From positions 1 to 35,795 of the forward strand of contig JAHIPI010000079.1 of NCBI GenBank assembly GCA_018894435.1: DNA of 35,795 bases. The letters run 5' to 3'. Origin of the DNA: Candidatus Omnitrophota bacterium (GTDB lineage: Bacteria > Omnitrophota > Gorgyraeia > JAHIPI01). Shown here in pieces: positions 1 to 7,361 of this stretch. The notes below the pieces were generated by a model. It saw only the letters and a program-made list of their open reading frames with translations, had not been told where the DNA came from and made no database searches. Within the stretch, counting starts at the first letter, position 1, and each line of letters starts with the position of its first letter. A program made the position numbers and the translations under genes.

Positions 1-283
1 AAAAAAAACCTCCCGTCAAAAAAGCAAACGGAACAAAAATGACCAAATAACCCTTAAACGACATAGCAAGAAGTATAAAAAATGCCACTATAAAAAAAAT
101 AGATACGCCCATATACTGCCGCTTAATGTAGGCCCTGGCGCCTATTCTGACTGCCTGGGCGATCTCCCGCATCTTCTCATTCCCTTCATCCTGCCTCATT
201 ATAAAAAGGGTAAAGTATACAGCAAAAGACAAGGCCAGTATGGAGCCCACGGGAGCCAACCATAATAAATCCAAACACTGCAT
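1..283 (-). CDS. hppA: Membrane-bound ion-translocating pyrophosphatase, N-terminal part (cut by window edge)
   Basis: Membrane pyrophosphatases hydrolyse PPi and pump H+ or Na+ across the cytoplasmic membrane. Only the first 94 codons lie in the window. The reading frame from the ATG at 281-283 gives a short periplasmic-facing start, a transmembrane helix, then the segment EGNEKMREIAQAVRIGARAY followed by IKRQY and a second hydrophobic helix. This is the family's typical N-terminus, where the loop 'EG..KM..IA..I..GA.AYL.RQY' links the first two helices. A GGAGGT ribosome binding site lies 6 bases before the start. The gene is divergent from the Rnf operon and shares its regulatory region, with a double-palindrome operator in its leader. 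The catalytic loops and the residues that decide K+ dependence or the pumped ion lie outside the window, so neither can be judged. Confidence 0.88.
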   Translation of the reverse strand, partial: MQCLDLLWLAPVGSILALSFAVYFTLFIMRQDEGNEKMREIAQAVRIGARAYIKRQYMGVSIFFIVAFFILLAMSFKGYLVIFVPFAFLTGGFF

Positions 284-299
284 ATAAGACCTCCACTCT

Positions 300-326
300 C
301 TAACCAGGTTAGTCTAACCTGGTTAG
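300..326. promoter_or_regulatory. Double-palindrome operator, copy 1 (hppA leader, hppA/rnfC divergent region)
   Basis: Two 13-base palindromes, CTAACCAGGTTAG and CTAACCTGGTTAG, are separated by one T. Each unit is a near-perfect dyad and the 27-mer as a whole is also a dyad. The same element recurs at 3188-3214 and 27968-27994. Unit size and symmetry suit a winged-helix dimer such as MarR, and copy 3 lies directly upstream of a MarR gene, so MarR binding is inferred. It lies between the hppA promoter and its ribosome binding site, a good place for a roadblock. It is about 70 bases upstream of the rnfC -35 box. Confidence 0.75.
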
Positions 327-346
327 ATAATAATAAATTTCTACTC

Positions 347-375
347 ATTTTAGGTATAATTAGCCTAAAAGTCAA
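347..375 (-). promoter_or_regulatory. Sigma70-type promoter of hppA
   Basis: On the minus strand, TTGACT (370-375) and TAAAAT (347-352) are separated by 17 bases. Transcription should start near 339-341, placing the 27-base double palindrome (300-326) in the 5' leader, about 14-40 bases into the transcript and just before the Shine-Dalgarno sequence. It is arranged back to back with the rnfC promoter. Confidence 0.6.
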
Positions 376-395
376 TACAATTCAGTACAATTTAA

Positions 396-423
396 TTGAC
401 AAGGGGTGTGATTCTGCTACAAT
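396..423 (+). promoter_or_regulatory. Sigma70-type promoter of the rnf operon
   Basis: A consensus TTGACA (396-401) and TACAAT (418-423) are separated by 16 bases. The -10 box ends only 9 bases before the rnfC ATG at 433, so the predicted mRNA would have a leader of about 0-4 bases. Confidence 0.65.
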
Positions 424-432
424 ATTTAAACT

Positions 433-1713
433 ATGATACATCTCAATGAGGAGAAACGGCAAACAGAAGGTTTGTCGATACAAAAGGCAAAGGCGCCTGG
501 CAAAGTACATATACCCCTGTCGCAGCATATGGGAAAAATCTGTCAGAGCGTGGTCAAAGCAGGCGACCCGGTAAAAACCGGACAGTTGATCGCGACTTTG
601 AGCGAGAAGGCGCTATTTTCGCCGATACACAGCTCCGTTTCAGGAAAAGTAAAATCCATAAATGACTATCCGCACCCCGTGCTGGGAACGTGCAAAGCCA
701 TAGCCATAGAATCCGACGGTTTAGACACCCCCGCAGATTTTATATCCCGCAAAAAAGACGAGATTGAAAAATTATCCGCCGATCTTATCCGCACGATAAT
801 ATTCGACGCCGGCATAGTAGGCATGGGCGGAGCAAGCTTTCCTACCCACATCAAACTCTCCCCTCCCAAGCCGGTAGACAGTTTAATACTGAACGGCGCT
901 GAGTGCGAGCCATATCTTACGAGCGACAGCCGCCTGATGATAGAAAAGACCAAAGAGATACTGCTGGGACTTGAGGTTATAGCCAGGTGCACCGGTGTAA
1001 AGAAGGTATATATCGCCATCGAGGACAATAAGCCCGAGGCAATAAAGCATTTTAAAGACGCGATAGGCGGCAGGAAATACATAATACGCGTAATAAAATC
1101 GGCCTACCCCCAAGGCGGCGAAAAACAGCTGATCAAAGCGGTATTAAAGCGCGAGGTGCCTTCCGGTAAACTGCCGTTTGACGTAGGCGCGCTGGTGCAG
1201 AATGTGGCTACCACCTACGCGGTGTATGAAGCGGTATATCTGGGTAAGCCGTTATACGAAAGGGTTGTAACTGTGACCGGCGACTGCCTTGAACGCCCTG
1301 CTAATTTATTAACGCGTATCGGCACGCCGATAAAAGAACTTATAGAACAATGCGGCCCGTTAAAGAAAGAGCCAAAAAAGATCGTATTCGGCGGGCCTAT
1401 GATGGGTATAGCCCAGTACAGCCTTGAAGTCCCCGTAATAAAAAGCACTAACGGCATAATTTTGCTTTCGGAAGGTGAAATTGATGCGGCTAAAGAGAGG
1501 CTTTGCATACGCTGCGCACGCTGCGTAGAGTACTGCCCGCTCGGACTTATGCCATGCATGATGAGTTTAGCTTCGGAAAAAGAAAAGTGGGATCTGGCTA
1601 AGGCCTACGGATGTTTGGAATGCATGGAGTGCGGCGCCTGTAATTATGTCTGCCCGCAAAAACGGAATATCGTACAAGCCATCAAATACGCCAAAACAAG
1701 GATACCTAAATGA
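433..1713 (+). CDS. rnfC: Rnf complex subunit C (NADH- and FMN-binding iron-sulfur protein)
   Basis: RnfC is the peripheral Rnf subunit that exchanges electrons with NAD(H). The 426-residue protein has an N-terminal biotinyl/lipoyl-like segment (KVHIPLSQHMG, then KAGDPVKTGQLIA). The nucleotide-binding glycine-rich motif GIVGMGGASFPTHIK is at about residues 127-141, followed by LNGAECEPYLTSD. Two C-terminal 4Fe-4S motifs are at Cys358/361/364/368 and Cys397/400/403/407, with one extra cysteine at 394. It lacks the long C-terminal repeat tail of some proteobacterial RnfC proteins. The ATG at 433 is 9 bases after a -10 box. A GAGGAG sequence lies inside the gene at 449-454, but no in-frame start is well spaced from it, so I keep 433. 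It overlaps rnfG by 4 bases. Confidence 0.95.
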   Translation: MIHLNEEKRQTEGLSIQKAKAPGKVHIPLSQHMGKICQSVVKAGDPVKTGQLIATLSEKALFSPIHSSVSGKVKSINDYPHPVLGTCKAIAIESDGLDTPADFISRKKDEIEKLSADLIRTIIFDAGIVGMGGASFPTHIKLSPPKPVDSLILNGAECEPYLTSDSRLMIEKTKEILLGLEVIARCTGVKKVYIAIEDNKPEAIKHFKDAIGGRKYIIRVIKSAYPQGGEKQLIKAVLKREVPSGKLPFDVGALVQNVATTYAVYEAVYLGKPLYERVVTVTGDCLERPANLLTRIGTPIKELIEQCGPLKKEPKKIVFGGPMMGIAQYSLEVPVIKSTNGIILLSEGEIDAAKERLCIRCARCVEYCPLGLMPCMMSLASEKEKWDLAKAYGCLECMECGACNYVCPQKRNIVQAIKYAKTRIPK

Positions 1714-2246
1714 AAGAGCTGGTAAGATACGGTTTTATTTTGGGCATTATATGTTTCCTGGCTAGCGGCATATTGGCTGTAGTCAACGCCGTTACTGAGC
1801 CGCGTATCGAGATTGAAAAGGAAAAAGAGGAGCGCCTTGCCTTAAAGGAAGTCATGCCTGACTCCGGCAATTTCGAGCCGGTATCGAAAGACGGCGAGTT
1901 TCTCTATTATAAAGCTTATGATAGCTCAGGGCGCCTAAACGGGTTTGTAGTGAAATCTGAGAGCAAGGGATATTCTTCTGATATTGAAGCCATGGCAGGA
2001 CTCGGGCTTAATCTCGAAATCACAAACGTCAAAATCCTTTCTCAAAATGAGACGCCGGGGCTGGGGACAAGAGTTACCGAACCAAAGTTCCTTGGCGAGT
2101 TCAAGGGAAAAGACCTCGCTTCCCTTAGCGAAGTGGATACCATAACCGGAGCTACGATCTCCTCAAGCGCTGTCATAAATTCAGTAAAAGATAAGATATC
2201 GGAACTTAAGGAAACATTATTAAAGGAAGTAAAAAATGCAAAATAG
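1710..2246 (+). CDS. rnfG: Rnf complex subunit G (covalently flavinylated electron carrier)
   Basis: RnfG carries a covalently bound FMN on the outer face of the cytoplasmic membrane. The 178-residue protein starts with one transmembrane anchor (about residues 6-28), then an extracytoplasmic domain ending in the FMN-attachment motif TGATISSS. The flavinylated threonine should be Thr149. The start overlaps rnfC in an ATGA arrangement, giving translational coupling, and the end overlaps rnfD by 11 bases. Its position directly after rnfC and before rnfD differs from the common C-D-G order, and swapped domains do not explain this: the FMN motif and the size identify G clearly. The membrane flavin transferase ApbE needed for maturation is not in the window. 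Confidence 0.94.
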   Translation: MKELVRYGFILGIICFLASGILAVVNAVTEPRIEIEKEKEERLALKEVMPDSGNFEPVSKDGEFLYYKAYDSSGRLNGFVVKSESKGYSSDIEAMAGLGLNLEITNVKILSQNETPGLGTRVTEPKFLGEFKGKDLASLSEVDTITGATISSSAVINSVKDKISELKETLLKEVKNAK

Positions 2247-3222
2247 GCTGATAGTAAGCGCGTCCCCGCATATACACGGCGGGGAGACGGTATCAAAAGT
2301 AATGTGGGCTGTATTTTTAGCTCTCATTCCTGCCGGTATTGCCGGCGTGGTAATATTCGGCATGCCCGCATTAAAGGTCATTATGGTATCAATATTAAGC
2401 TGCATCATAAGCGAGGCATTAATACAGAAGCTGACTAACCGAAAAATTACTATTACCGACGGCTCTGCGGCGCTTACAGGGCTTCTTTTAGCGTACAATC
2501 TTTCCGCAAGCGTTCCTTTATGGATACCCGTAGCCGGCGGATTTTTTGCTATAGCGATTTGCAAACAGGTATTCGGCGGTTTGGGGGCCAATATATTTAA
2601 CCCGGCGCTCGGTGCCCGCGCATTTCTTTTGGCATCCTGGCCCAAACAGATGACTGAATTCCCAAAACCGTTAAGTGTGGACGCCATAACATCCGCCACG
2701 CCTCTTGTAATGTTTAAAGAGGGCAAAGTTCAGGCATTATCCCAGTTGGATCTTACATATTTTGATATGTTTTTAGGTAAACGCGGCGGTTGTATCGGCG
2801 AAATATGCATCGCGGCGCTTTTAATCGGCGCGGCTTACCTTTTATTGAAAAAATATATCTGGTGGCAAACGCCGTTTGGTTTTATATTGACGCTCGGATT
2901 TTTAAGCTGGGTCTTCGGCGCCCAGGGATTTTTTAAAGGCGATTTCTTATTCAGCATCATGTCGGGAGGTTTAGTGTTGGGGGCATTCTTCATGGCGACT
3001 GATTATGTAACTTCGCCGATGACAAAACAAGGACAGCTTATATTCGGCATCGCCTGCGGAGCTATCGCTTTTGTCATACGCCGGTTCGGCGGCTACCCCG
3101 AAGGCGTCTCCTATGCCATTTTAATAATGAACGTTTTTGTGCCTCTGATTGACAGGTATGTAAAACCAAGACCCTATGGGTCCTCATCTAACCTGGTTAG
3201 ACTAACCAGGTTAGAAACATAA
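2236..3222 (+). CDS. rnfD: Rnf complex subunit D (membrane flavoprotein)
   Basis: RnfD is an integral membrane subunit related to NqrB, carrying covalent FMN and taking part in ion translocation. The 328-residue protein begins with the characteristic SPHIHGGETVSKVMW segment and has many transmembrane helices. It contains DGSAALTGLLLAYNL and GGLGANIFNPALGARAF, both typical of RnfD/NqrB. The probable flavinylation site is ITSATPL, with Thr155 as acceptor. The family usually ends soon after the 'PLIDRY..P...G' segment; here about 13 more residues follow (SSSNLVRLTRLET). Most of them are encoded by a 27-base double palindrome at 3188-3214 that runs in frame to just before the stop. This tail is therefore probably a by-product of the DNA element rather than a functional extension. 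Confidence 0.94.
   Translation: MQNRLIVSASPHIHGGETVSKVMWAVFLALIPAGIAGVVIFGMPALKVIMVSILSCIISEALIQKLTNRKITITDGSAALTGLLLAYNLSASVPLWIPVAGGFFAIAICKQVFGGLGANIFNPALGARAFLLASWPKQMTEFPKPLSVDAITSATPLVMFKEGKVQALSQLDLTYFDMFLGKRGGCIGEICIAALLIGAAYLLLKKYIWWQTPFGFILTLGFLSWVFGAQGFFKGDFLFSIMSGGLVLGAFFMATDYVTSPMTKQGQLIFGIACGAIAFVIRRFGGYPEGVSYAILIMNVFVPLIDRYVKPRPYGSSSNLVRLTRLET
3188..3214. promoter_or_regulatory. Double-palindrome element, copy 2 (3' end of rnfD)
   Basis: CTAACCTGGTTAG and CTAACCAGGTTAG are separated by one A. These are the same two 13-base units as at 300-326, in swapped order. The element lies inside the rnfD reading frame, 8 bases before its stop, and ends 14 bases before the rnfE ATG. It could be an internal MarR roadblock site, an RNA hairpin of about 12 base pairs that adjusts expression between rnfD and rnfE, or a mobile palindrome. 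No convincing promoter for rnfE accompanies it. Confidence 0.7.
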
Positions 3223-3228
3223 TAAAAG

Positions 3229-3837
3229 ATGAAACGGTTAATACGCGAATTCACAAAGGGCATTACGGTTGAAAACCCGACGTTCGGGATGATACTGGGC
3301 CTCTGCCCCACTCTTGCGGTTTCCACATCCGTGCAAAACGCTATCGGTATGGGAGTTGCGGCCACTTTTGTGCTGGTAGGTTCAAACACAATAATCTCGT
3401 CGCTGCGCCATTTTATACCCGGCAAGATACGCCTGCCGGCTTTTATAGTGGTAATAGCGACATTTGTAACGATATGCGAGCTTGTCCTGAAGGCATATTT
3501 TCCGGCTTTGGATGAATCGCTCGGCATTTTCGTGCCGCTCATAGTGGTAAATTGCATAATCCTCGCGCGGGCAGAGGCATTTGCCTCCAAAAATCCTATT
3601 TTACCTTCTGTCTTTGACGGCTTGGGCATGGGCGCGGGCTTCACTCTTGCGTTAGTCTTGATCTCCTCTATACGCGAGTTGATGGGCTCGGGCAGCATAA
3701 TGGGAATAAAATTATTAAATAACTTCGAGCCTGTGATAATGATGGTATTGGCGCCGGGCGCCCTTCTGACACTGGGCCTTCTTATAGGCCTGACGAATTT
3801 AATGCGGCAAAAACGGATGGAAAGGGCCGGAAAGTAA
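3229..3837 (+). CDS. rnfE: Rnf complex subunit E (membrane ion-translocation subunit)
   Basis: RnfE and RnfA form the inverted-topology membrane pair at the core of the Rnf complex, homologous to NqrD/NqrE, and hold a membrane 2Fe-2S cluster. The 202-residue protein is almost entirely transmembrane. It contains NPTFGMILGLCPTLAVSTS, the conserved first-helix segment with its cluster cysteine, and PLIVVNCIILARAEAFAS in the middle helix with the second cysteine. The ribosome binding site is weak because the 27-base palindrome and an A-rich spacer (AATAAAAG) precede the ATG. The TAATG-type overlap with rnfA implies coupling. Confidence 0.95.
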   Translation: MKRLIREFTKGITVENPTFGMILGLCPTLAVSTSVQNAIGMGVAATFVLVGSNTIISSLRHFIPGKIRLPAFIVVIATFVTICELVLKAYFPALDESLGIFVPLIVVNCIILARAEAFASKNPILPSVFDGLGMGAGFTLALVLISSIRELMGSGSIMGIKLLNNFEPVIMMVLAPGALLTLGLLIGLTNLMRQKRMERAGK

Positions 3838-4445
3838 TGGAAATAGGTAAATTAATATCCATAGCGATAAGCATGATCTTCATAAATAATTTTATCCTAT
3901 CTAAATTCCTGGGATTGTGCCCCTTCCTCGGCGTATCAAAAGATATGAAGCCGGCTATATCAATGGGCTTTGCGGTCATATTCGTAATGACGTCCTCGGC
4001 CATTATAACATGGGGGCTTTATAATTTTATACTTATCCCTTTCCGCATAGAGTACCTCAGGACAATAAGCTTCATACTCGTCATAGGGGCATTTGTCCAA
4101 TTCGTAGAAATGGTCATACGCAAGACCTCTCCTCCTTTATACAAAGCTCTGGGCATATATCTACCTCTCATAACCACAAATTGCGCTGTCCTGGGCGTTA
4201 CCGTCCTTAACTCAAACGACTTTTTCTCTTCCGGAGGCGCTGTGGCGGGAAGCTTTGTTTACGCCGTATGTCAGGCGTTCTTCGCCGGCATAGGATTTAT
4301 GCTGGCGCTTATAATGATGTCGGGCATAAGAGAGCGCCTTGAATTGATAGATGTACCGGAAAGCCTTAAGGGCATCCCCATAGCATTTATCGTGGCTTCG
4401 CTCATGAGCCTGGCCTTCATGGGATTTAGCGGATTTAAATTATGA
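3837..4445 (+). CDS. rnfA: Rnf complex subunit A (membrane ion-translocation subunit)
   Basis: RnfA is the partner of RnfE in the membrane core, homologous to NqrE. The 202 residues form about six transmembrane helices. It begins with ISIAISMIFINNFILSKFLG followed by LCPFLGVSKD, the family's signature with its conserved cysteine, and contains PLITTNCAVLGVTVLN with the second cysteine that helps hold the membrane 2Fe-2S cluster. Its equal length to RnfE reflects the shared fold. The start codon shares a base with the rnfE stop, and the 3' end overlaps the rnfB start by 4 bases, so all Rnf junctions except D/E are translationally coupled. Confidence 0.95.
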   Translation: MEIGKLISIAISMIFINNFILSKFLGLCPFLGVSKDMKPAISMGFAVIFVMTSSAIITWGLYNFILIPFRIEYLRTISFILVIGAFVQFVEMVIRKTSPPLYKALGIYLPLITTNCAVLGVTVLNSNDFFSSGGAVAGSFVYAVCQAFFAGIGFMLALIMMSGIRERLELIDVPESLKGIPIAFIVASLMSLAFMGFSGFKL

Positions 4446-5245
4446 ACCCTATGGATATAATAATTCCTGTTTTGACCCTGACGATTTTGGGTGTGGCCTT
4501 CGGCATCGGGCTTGCCATGGCCTCAAAGAAATTCTGCATCCTCATGGACCCGCGCATAGAAGAGATATACAAGCATCTACCCGGAGCAAACTGCGGGGCA
4601 TGCGGCGCGGGCGGCTGCATGGGTTTTGCGGAAGCGCTTATCCACGGTACCTGCACCATAGATCGCTGCTCAGGTATTAAAGAAGAGGCGCAGAAAGAGA
4701 TATCGAATATTTTAGGCATAGAATTAAAGGCAAGGATAAAGCAGGTTGCGATACTCCATTGCCACGGCGGGAACAAAAGGGCAAAGGATAAGTTTATCTA
4801 CGCGGGGATCGAGGATTGCACCGCCGCAAATCTCGTGATGGGCGGGCCCAAGGCGTGCCGATACGGCTGCATAGGCTACGGAAGCTGCGTAGAAGTGTGT
4901 TCGTTTGGCGCCATAACCATGAACGATGAGGGGCTGCCTGTCGTAGATGAAGAAAAATGCACCGCGTGCGGAAACTGCATCCTTGTCTGTCCAAATAAAT
5001 TATTCACACTTGAGCCTACCTCGAAGATTTACTCTATACGCTGCAAATCGCTCGATATGGGAAAAGCTGTTATGGATGCCTGCTCAGTGGGCTGTATCGG
5101 ATGCCGGAAGTGCGAGAAGGCCTGCCCTGTAAATGCCATAAAGATAATAGACAATTTAGCCGTGATTGATTATGAGATCTGCAATAACATGGGGAAATGT
5201 TTCGAGGCCTGCCCTACCAAAACTATTGGCCGAAAGAAGAAATAA
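4442..5245 (+). CDS. rnfB: Rnf complex subunit B (ferredoxin-oxidising iron-sulfur protein)
   Basis: RnfB accepts electrons from reduced ferredoxin on the cytoplasmic side. The 267-residue protein has one N-terminal transmembrane helix (about 5-27). It is followed by the four-cysteine Fe-S motif GANCGACGAGGC (from Cys51), with its last ligand in the CTIDRC region. Four further cysteine groups of ferredoxin type follow: CRYGCIGYGSC, CTACGNCILVCP, CSVGCIGCRKC and the C-terminal CNNMGKCFEACP. This multi-cluster form resembles RnfB of anaerobes such as clostridia and Thermotoga rather than the shorter proteobacterial form. It is the last gene of the operon. Its final 23 bases overlap the convergent gene on the other strand, with no terminator hairpin between them. 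Confidence 0.95.
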   Translation: MNPMDIIIPVLTLTILGVAFGIGLAMASKKFCILMDPRIEEIYKHLPGANCGACGAGGCMGFAEALIHGTCTIDRCSGIKEEAQKEISNILGIELKARIKQVAILHCHGGNKRAKDKFIYAGIEDCTAANLVMGGPKACRYGCIGYGSCVEVCSFGAITMNDEGLPVVDEEKCTACGNCILVCPNKLFTLEPTSKIYSIRCKSLDMGKAVMDACSVGCIGCRKCEKACPVNAIKIIDNLAVIDYEICNNMGKCFEACPTKTIGRKKK

Positions 5246-5732
5246 ATTTCTTGTAGACCTTCCATATAGATACAAAAATCAGTATTATCCCAAAAAGTAT
5301 CGCGTAGCGCACTTTAAGCTTGTCGATCGGCACGGTGATCTTATAACCCTCTTTTAATATAACCAGGCTGTTTGCGTGAATATCCAGGTCCCCGCCATGT
5401 TCACTACAGCTGCGGTTAAACGTGCCCTTCACTTCTATTAAATCGCCTATTTGATTATAAGCGCCCTTATTCGCAATATCTTTTACAAGGCCCTTAGGCG
5501 CCCATATCCCTATAGCGGTAGCAGCGTCTTTGACATTTACCCAGACATGTTCGCCGCGCGCCATTATGTCGCCTATGACCTCGCCCTCATATGCCACGGT
5601 TTTTCCGTCGTACCCTACCGCATCGTCGATAAGCTCGACGCTGGAGACTGGCTCGGCATGACATATAGCCGAAAATATAAACAATAAGCTGATAGCTGAT
5701 AGCTGATAGCTGATAGCTCTTTTCATAATCAT
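5223..5732 (-). CDS. Exported OB-fold membrane protein of unknown function
   Basis: The 169-residue protein has a signal peptide (cleavage likely after SAICHA). A beta-rich domain follows (about residues 35-135) with the pattern TVAYEGEVIG..., VWVNVKD, IGDLIEVKGTF and HANSLVIL, typical of a small OB fold of the BOF/tRNA_anti-like type. It ends with a C-terminal transmembrane helix and a short basic tail. I do not recognise a specific function. It is the last gene of the Trk operon, starting in an ATGA overlap with trkH, so it may act with K+ uptake or in envelope stress. Codons 5-15, inside the signal peptide, are made from a 7-base tandem repeat whose change in copy number would shift the frame. 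The 3' end overlaps rnfB convergently by 23 bases. Confidence 0.78.
   Translation of the reverse strand: MIMKRAISYQLSAISLLFIFSAICHAEPVSSVELIDDAVGYDGKTVAYEGEVIGDIMARGEHVWVNVKDAATAIGIWAPKGLVKDIANKGAYNQIGDLIEVKGTFNRSCSEHGGDLDIHANSLVILKEGYKITVPIDKLKVRYAILFGIILIFVSIWKVYKKFISSFGQ
5687..5718. repeat. Heptanucleotide tandem repeat (AGCTGAT, about 4.6 copies)
   Basis: Four perfect AGCTGAT units (5687-5693, 5694-5700, 5701-5707, 5708-5714) are followed by a partial AGCT. It lies about 14 bases inside the coding region of the OB-fold protein and encodes AISYQLSAIS of its signal peptide. A unit length of 7 is not a multiple of 3, so gain or loss of one unit disrupts the frame. Confidence 0.9.
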
Positions 5733-7231
5733 TTCCCCTTTACAGCAGCTATAAAAAACCCTGCCAAAGTAAATATGGCAACAAATTCAAGCCTGCCCGC
5801 CCACATCTGAAACATATAGGTTATCTTCAATAAAGTCGGCATGCTCGCGGCAGTTATGCCGCAGGAAAGCCCGACATTGGCAGAGGCGGATGTCGATTCG
5901 AACAAAGAGTCAAGAAAAGGATAGCCCAGGCACATACCCACAATAGCGCCGCCGACATAAAGCGCAATATACGCCAAAGTAATAAGGCAGGCGGATCGCA
6001 CCTGTTTATCCCCTAAAACAATTTCCTTTATATGATGGAATTTCCCGACAACGACTGCGCTTTCCGGCAGGATTATGCGCCGTATATCGTGAGCCATCGC
6101 CTTAAATATAATGCCCAGCCTGAGCGCCTTGATACCGCCCGTCGTAGAGCAGGTGCTTCCGCCGAATGCCATAGCGATGGTAATGCCTATTAGCGCCAGC
6201 GGCCCCCACTCTTTTATGAACTGTTTTGCGTAAATAGTCATATAGCCCGTACCGCTGTGGCTTGATATCAGCTGGTAAAATCCTTTACGGAAAAACGCTA
6301 TCGCATGGGGATAGGTATCAAACTGTTTTAACCCGAAGGCCGTAATGATGAAGGTCGCCATAATCGTTATGAAAAGCGTGGTCGTCTCTATATTGCGCCT
6401 TATTTCCGCTTTGTTACCGGACCATATAGCATAGTGGAGTTTAAAATTAAGGGCACCAAGAAGCATTATCACTATCGTGGTTATTTCAAATAAAAAACTG
6501 TGGTAGTAGAGAATACTCTGCGACTGCGGCGTAAACCCTCCGGTATCAAAGGCCGCAATAAATATGCACACCCCGTGGAAAAGGGAATTTTTCAAAGGTA
6601 TACCTTCGTAAAATGCGACAAACGTCAAGACTGATGTTCCCAATATAAGATACGTTATGCTGACCAGCCAGATAAACCTTGCGGTAGATATAACGTTCGG
6701 CAATATGCGCTCTTCTCTTGCCTCTCCCGCGTATATACTGAAAGCGCCTGCGGCGCCGCGCACCAAAAATGAGAGCGCGACTATGACTATACCTTGGCCG
6801 CCTATGAACATAATAAGATGCCGCCATAGATTGTGCGAATAAGACAGGTGGTCAAGGTTTTGGATCAGCGTCAGGCCTGTAGTGGCGAATCCGCTCATAG
6901 CGTCAAAGCAGGCATCAAGGTACGATTTGAAATGGCCGCTCAAATAAAGAGGTATAGCGCCAAGAAACATAGCGACTAACCAGCTCAAAGATACTATGAC
7001 CATGCCATGCATCCATTTGGGATCGCGTTCGGTATGGCACAATATAGTCAAGAGCATACCCAAGCTTAGAGTAAGAGATATGGAAATAAGAAAGTCTAAT
7101 GAAGGGTTCGTCTCTCCGTAGGCAAGGCCGAGTGCAAGGGGAATCAGCATCATTACGCCTAAACCGAATGCTATTTTCCCTAAATAATAACCTATGATCT
7201 TGAAGTCTTCTTTTTGGGGTCTTGGGATCAT
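5729..7231 (-). CDS. trkH: Trk-type potassium uptake channel subunit TrkH
   Basis: TrkH is the membrane pore for K+ uptake, gated by cytoplasmic TrkA. The 500-residue protein has about ten or more hydrophobic helices. The four pore-loop repeats are visible: SGFATTGLT, FDTGGFTPQS, SHSGTGYMTIY and SANVGLSCGIT, each with the filter glycine. The family signature GGQGIVIVAL follows the first loop, and FGGSTCSTTGGIKALR precedes the last third. The length is normal for TrkH. It lies downstream of two trkA genes and a 35-residue membrane peptide. Its stop codon overlaps the start of the OB-fold gene in an ATGA arrangement. The start used here follows a weak TGAAAG ribosome binding site. Confidence 0.95.
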   Translation of the reverse strand: MIPRPQKEDFKIIGYYLGKIAFGLGVMMLIPLALGLAYGETNPSLDFLISISLTLSLGMLLTILCHTERDPKWMHGMVIVSLSWLVAMFLGAIPLYLSGHFKSYLDACFDAMSGFATTGLTLIQNLDHLSYSHNLWRHLIMFIGGQGIVIVALSFLVRGAAGAFSIYAGEAREERILPNVISTARFIWLVSITYLILGTSVLTFVAFYEGIPLKNSLFHGVCIFIAAFDTGGFTPQSQSILYYHSFLFEITTIVIMLLGALNFKLHYAIWSGNKAEIRRNIETTTLFITIMATFIITAFGLKQFDTYPHAIAFFRKGFYQLISSHSGTGYMTIYAKQFIKEWGPLALIGITIAMAFGGSTCSTTGGIKALRLGIIFKAMAHDIRRIILPESAVVVGKFHHIKEIVLGDKQVRSACLITLAYIALYVGGAIVGMCLGYPFLDSLFESTSASANVGLSCGITAASMPTLLKITYMFQMWAGRLEFVAIFTLAGFFIAAVKGK

Positions 7232-7253
7232 ACTTTCAGCCGGATTTTTTTGG

Positions 7254-7361
7254 TTACATTGTAAATAGCGTCGAGATGAAAAAACAAATGAGCATAATGA
7301 ATAAGATGGCGCTCACTTCAATAGTTATGCCTATAATCGCCTGCACAATCGGATTTTTCAT
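7254..7361 (-). CDS. Uncalled 35-residue single-helix membrane peptide between trkA and trkH
   Basis: The ATG at 7359-7361 overlaps the trkA stop codon (TAATG). It is preceded by a GGAAG ribosome binding site inside trkA, 5 bases away. It encodes 35 residues beginning MKNPIVQAIIGITIEV, continuing as one long hydrophobic stretch (ILFIMLICFFIS) and ending TLFTM. It fills most of the trkA-trkH gap of about 130 bases. One transmembrane helix and the operon position resemble small transporter subunits such as KdpF, but the sequence is not one I recognise. Coupling, spacing and the clean start support real translation; the product has no direct proof. Confidence 0.6.
   Translation of the reverse strand: MKNPIVQAIIGITIEVSAILFIMLICFFISTLFTM

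Noticed and set aside
3198-3225. Internal promoter for rnfE (TTAGAC, 17 bases, TAATAA)
   Set aside because: The -10-like box ends 3 bases before the rnfE ATG, so transcription would begin inside the gene; the match is a by-product of the palindrome and A/T-rich spacer.
4794-5357. Small frames inside and after rnfB on both strands (4794-4994, 4947-5132, 5166-5357)
   Set aside because: They are shadows of the cysteine-rich rnfB sequence and of the OB-fold gene, with arginine-rich, domain-free translations.
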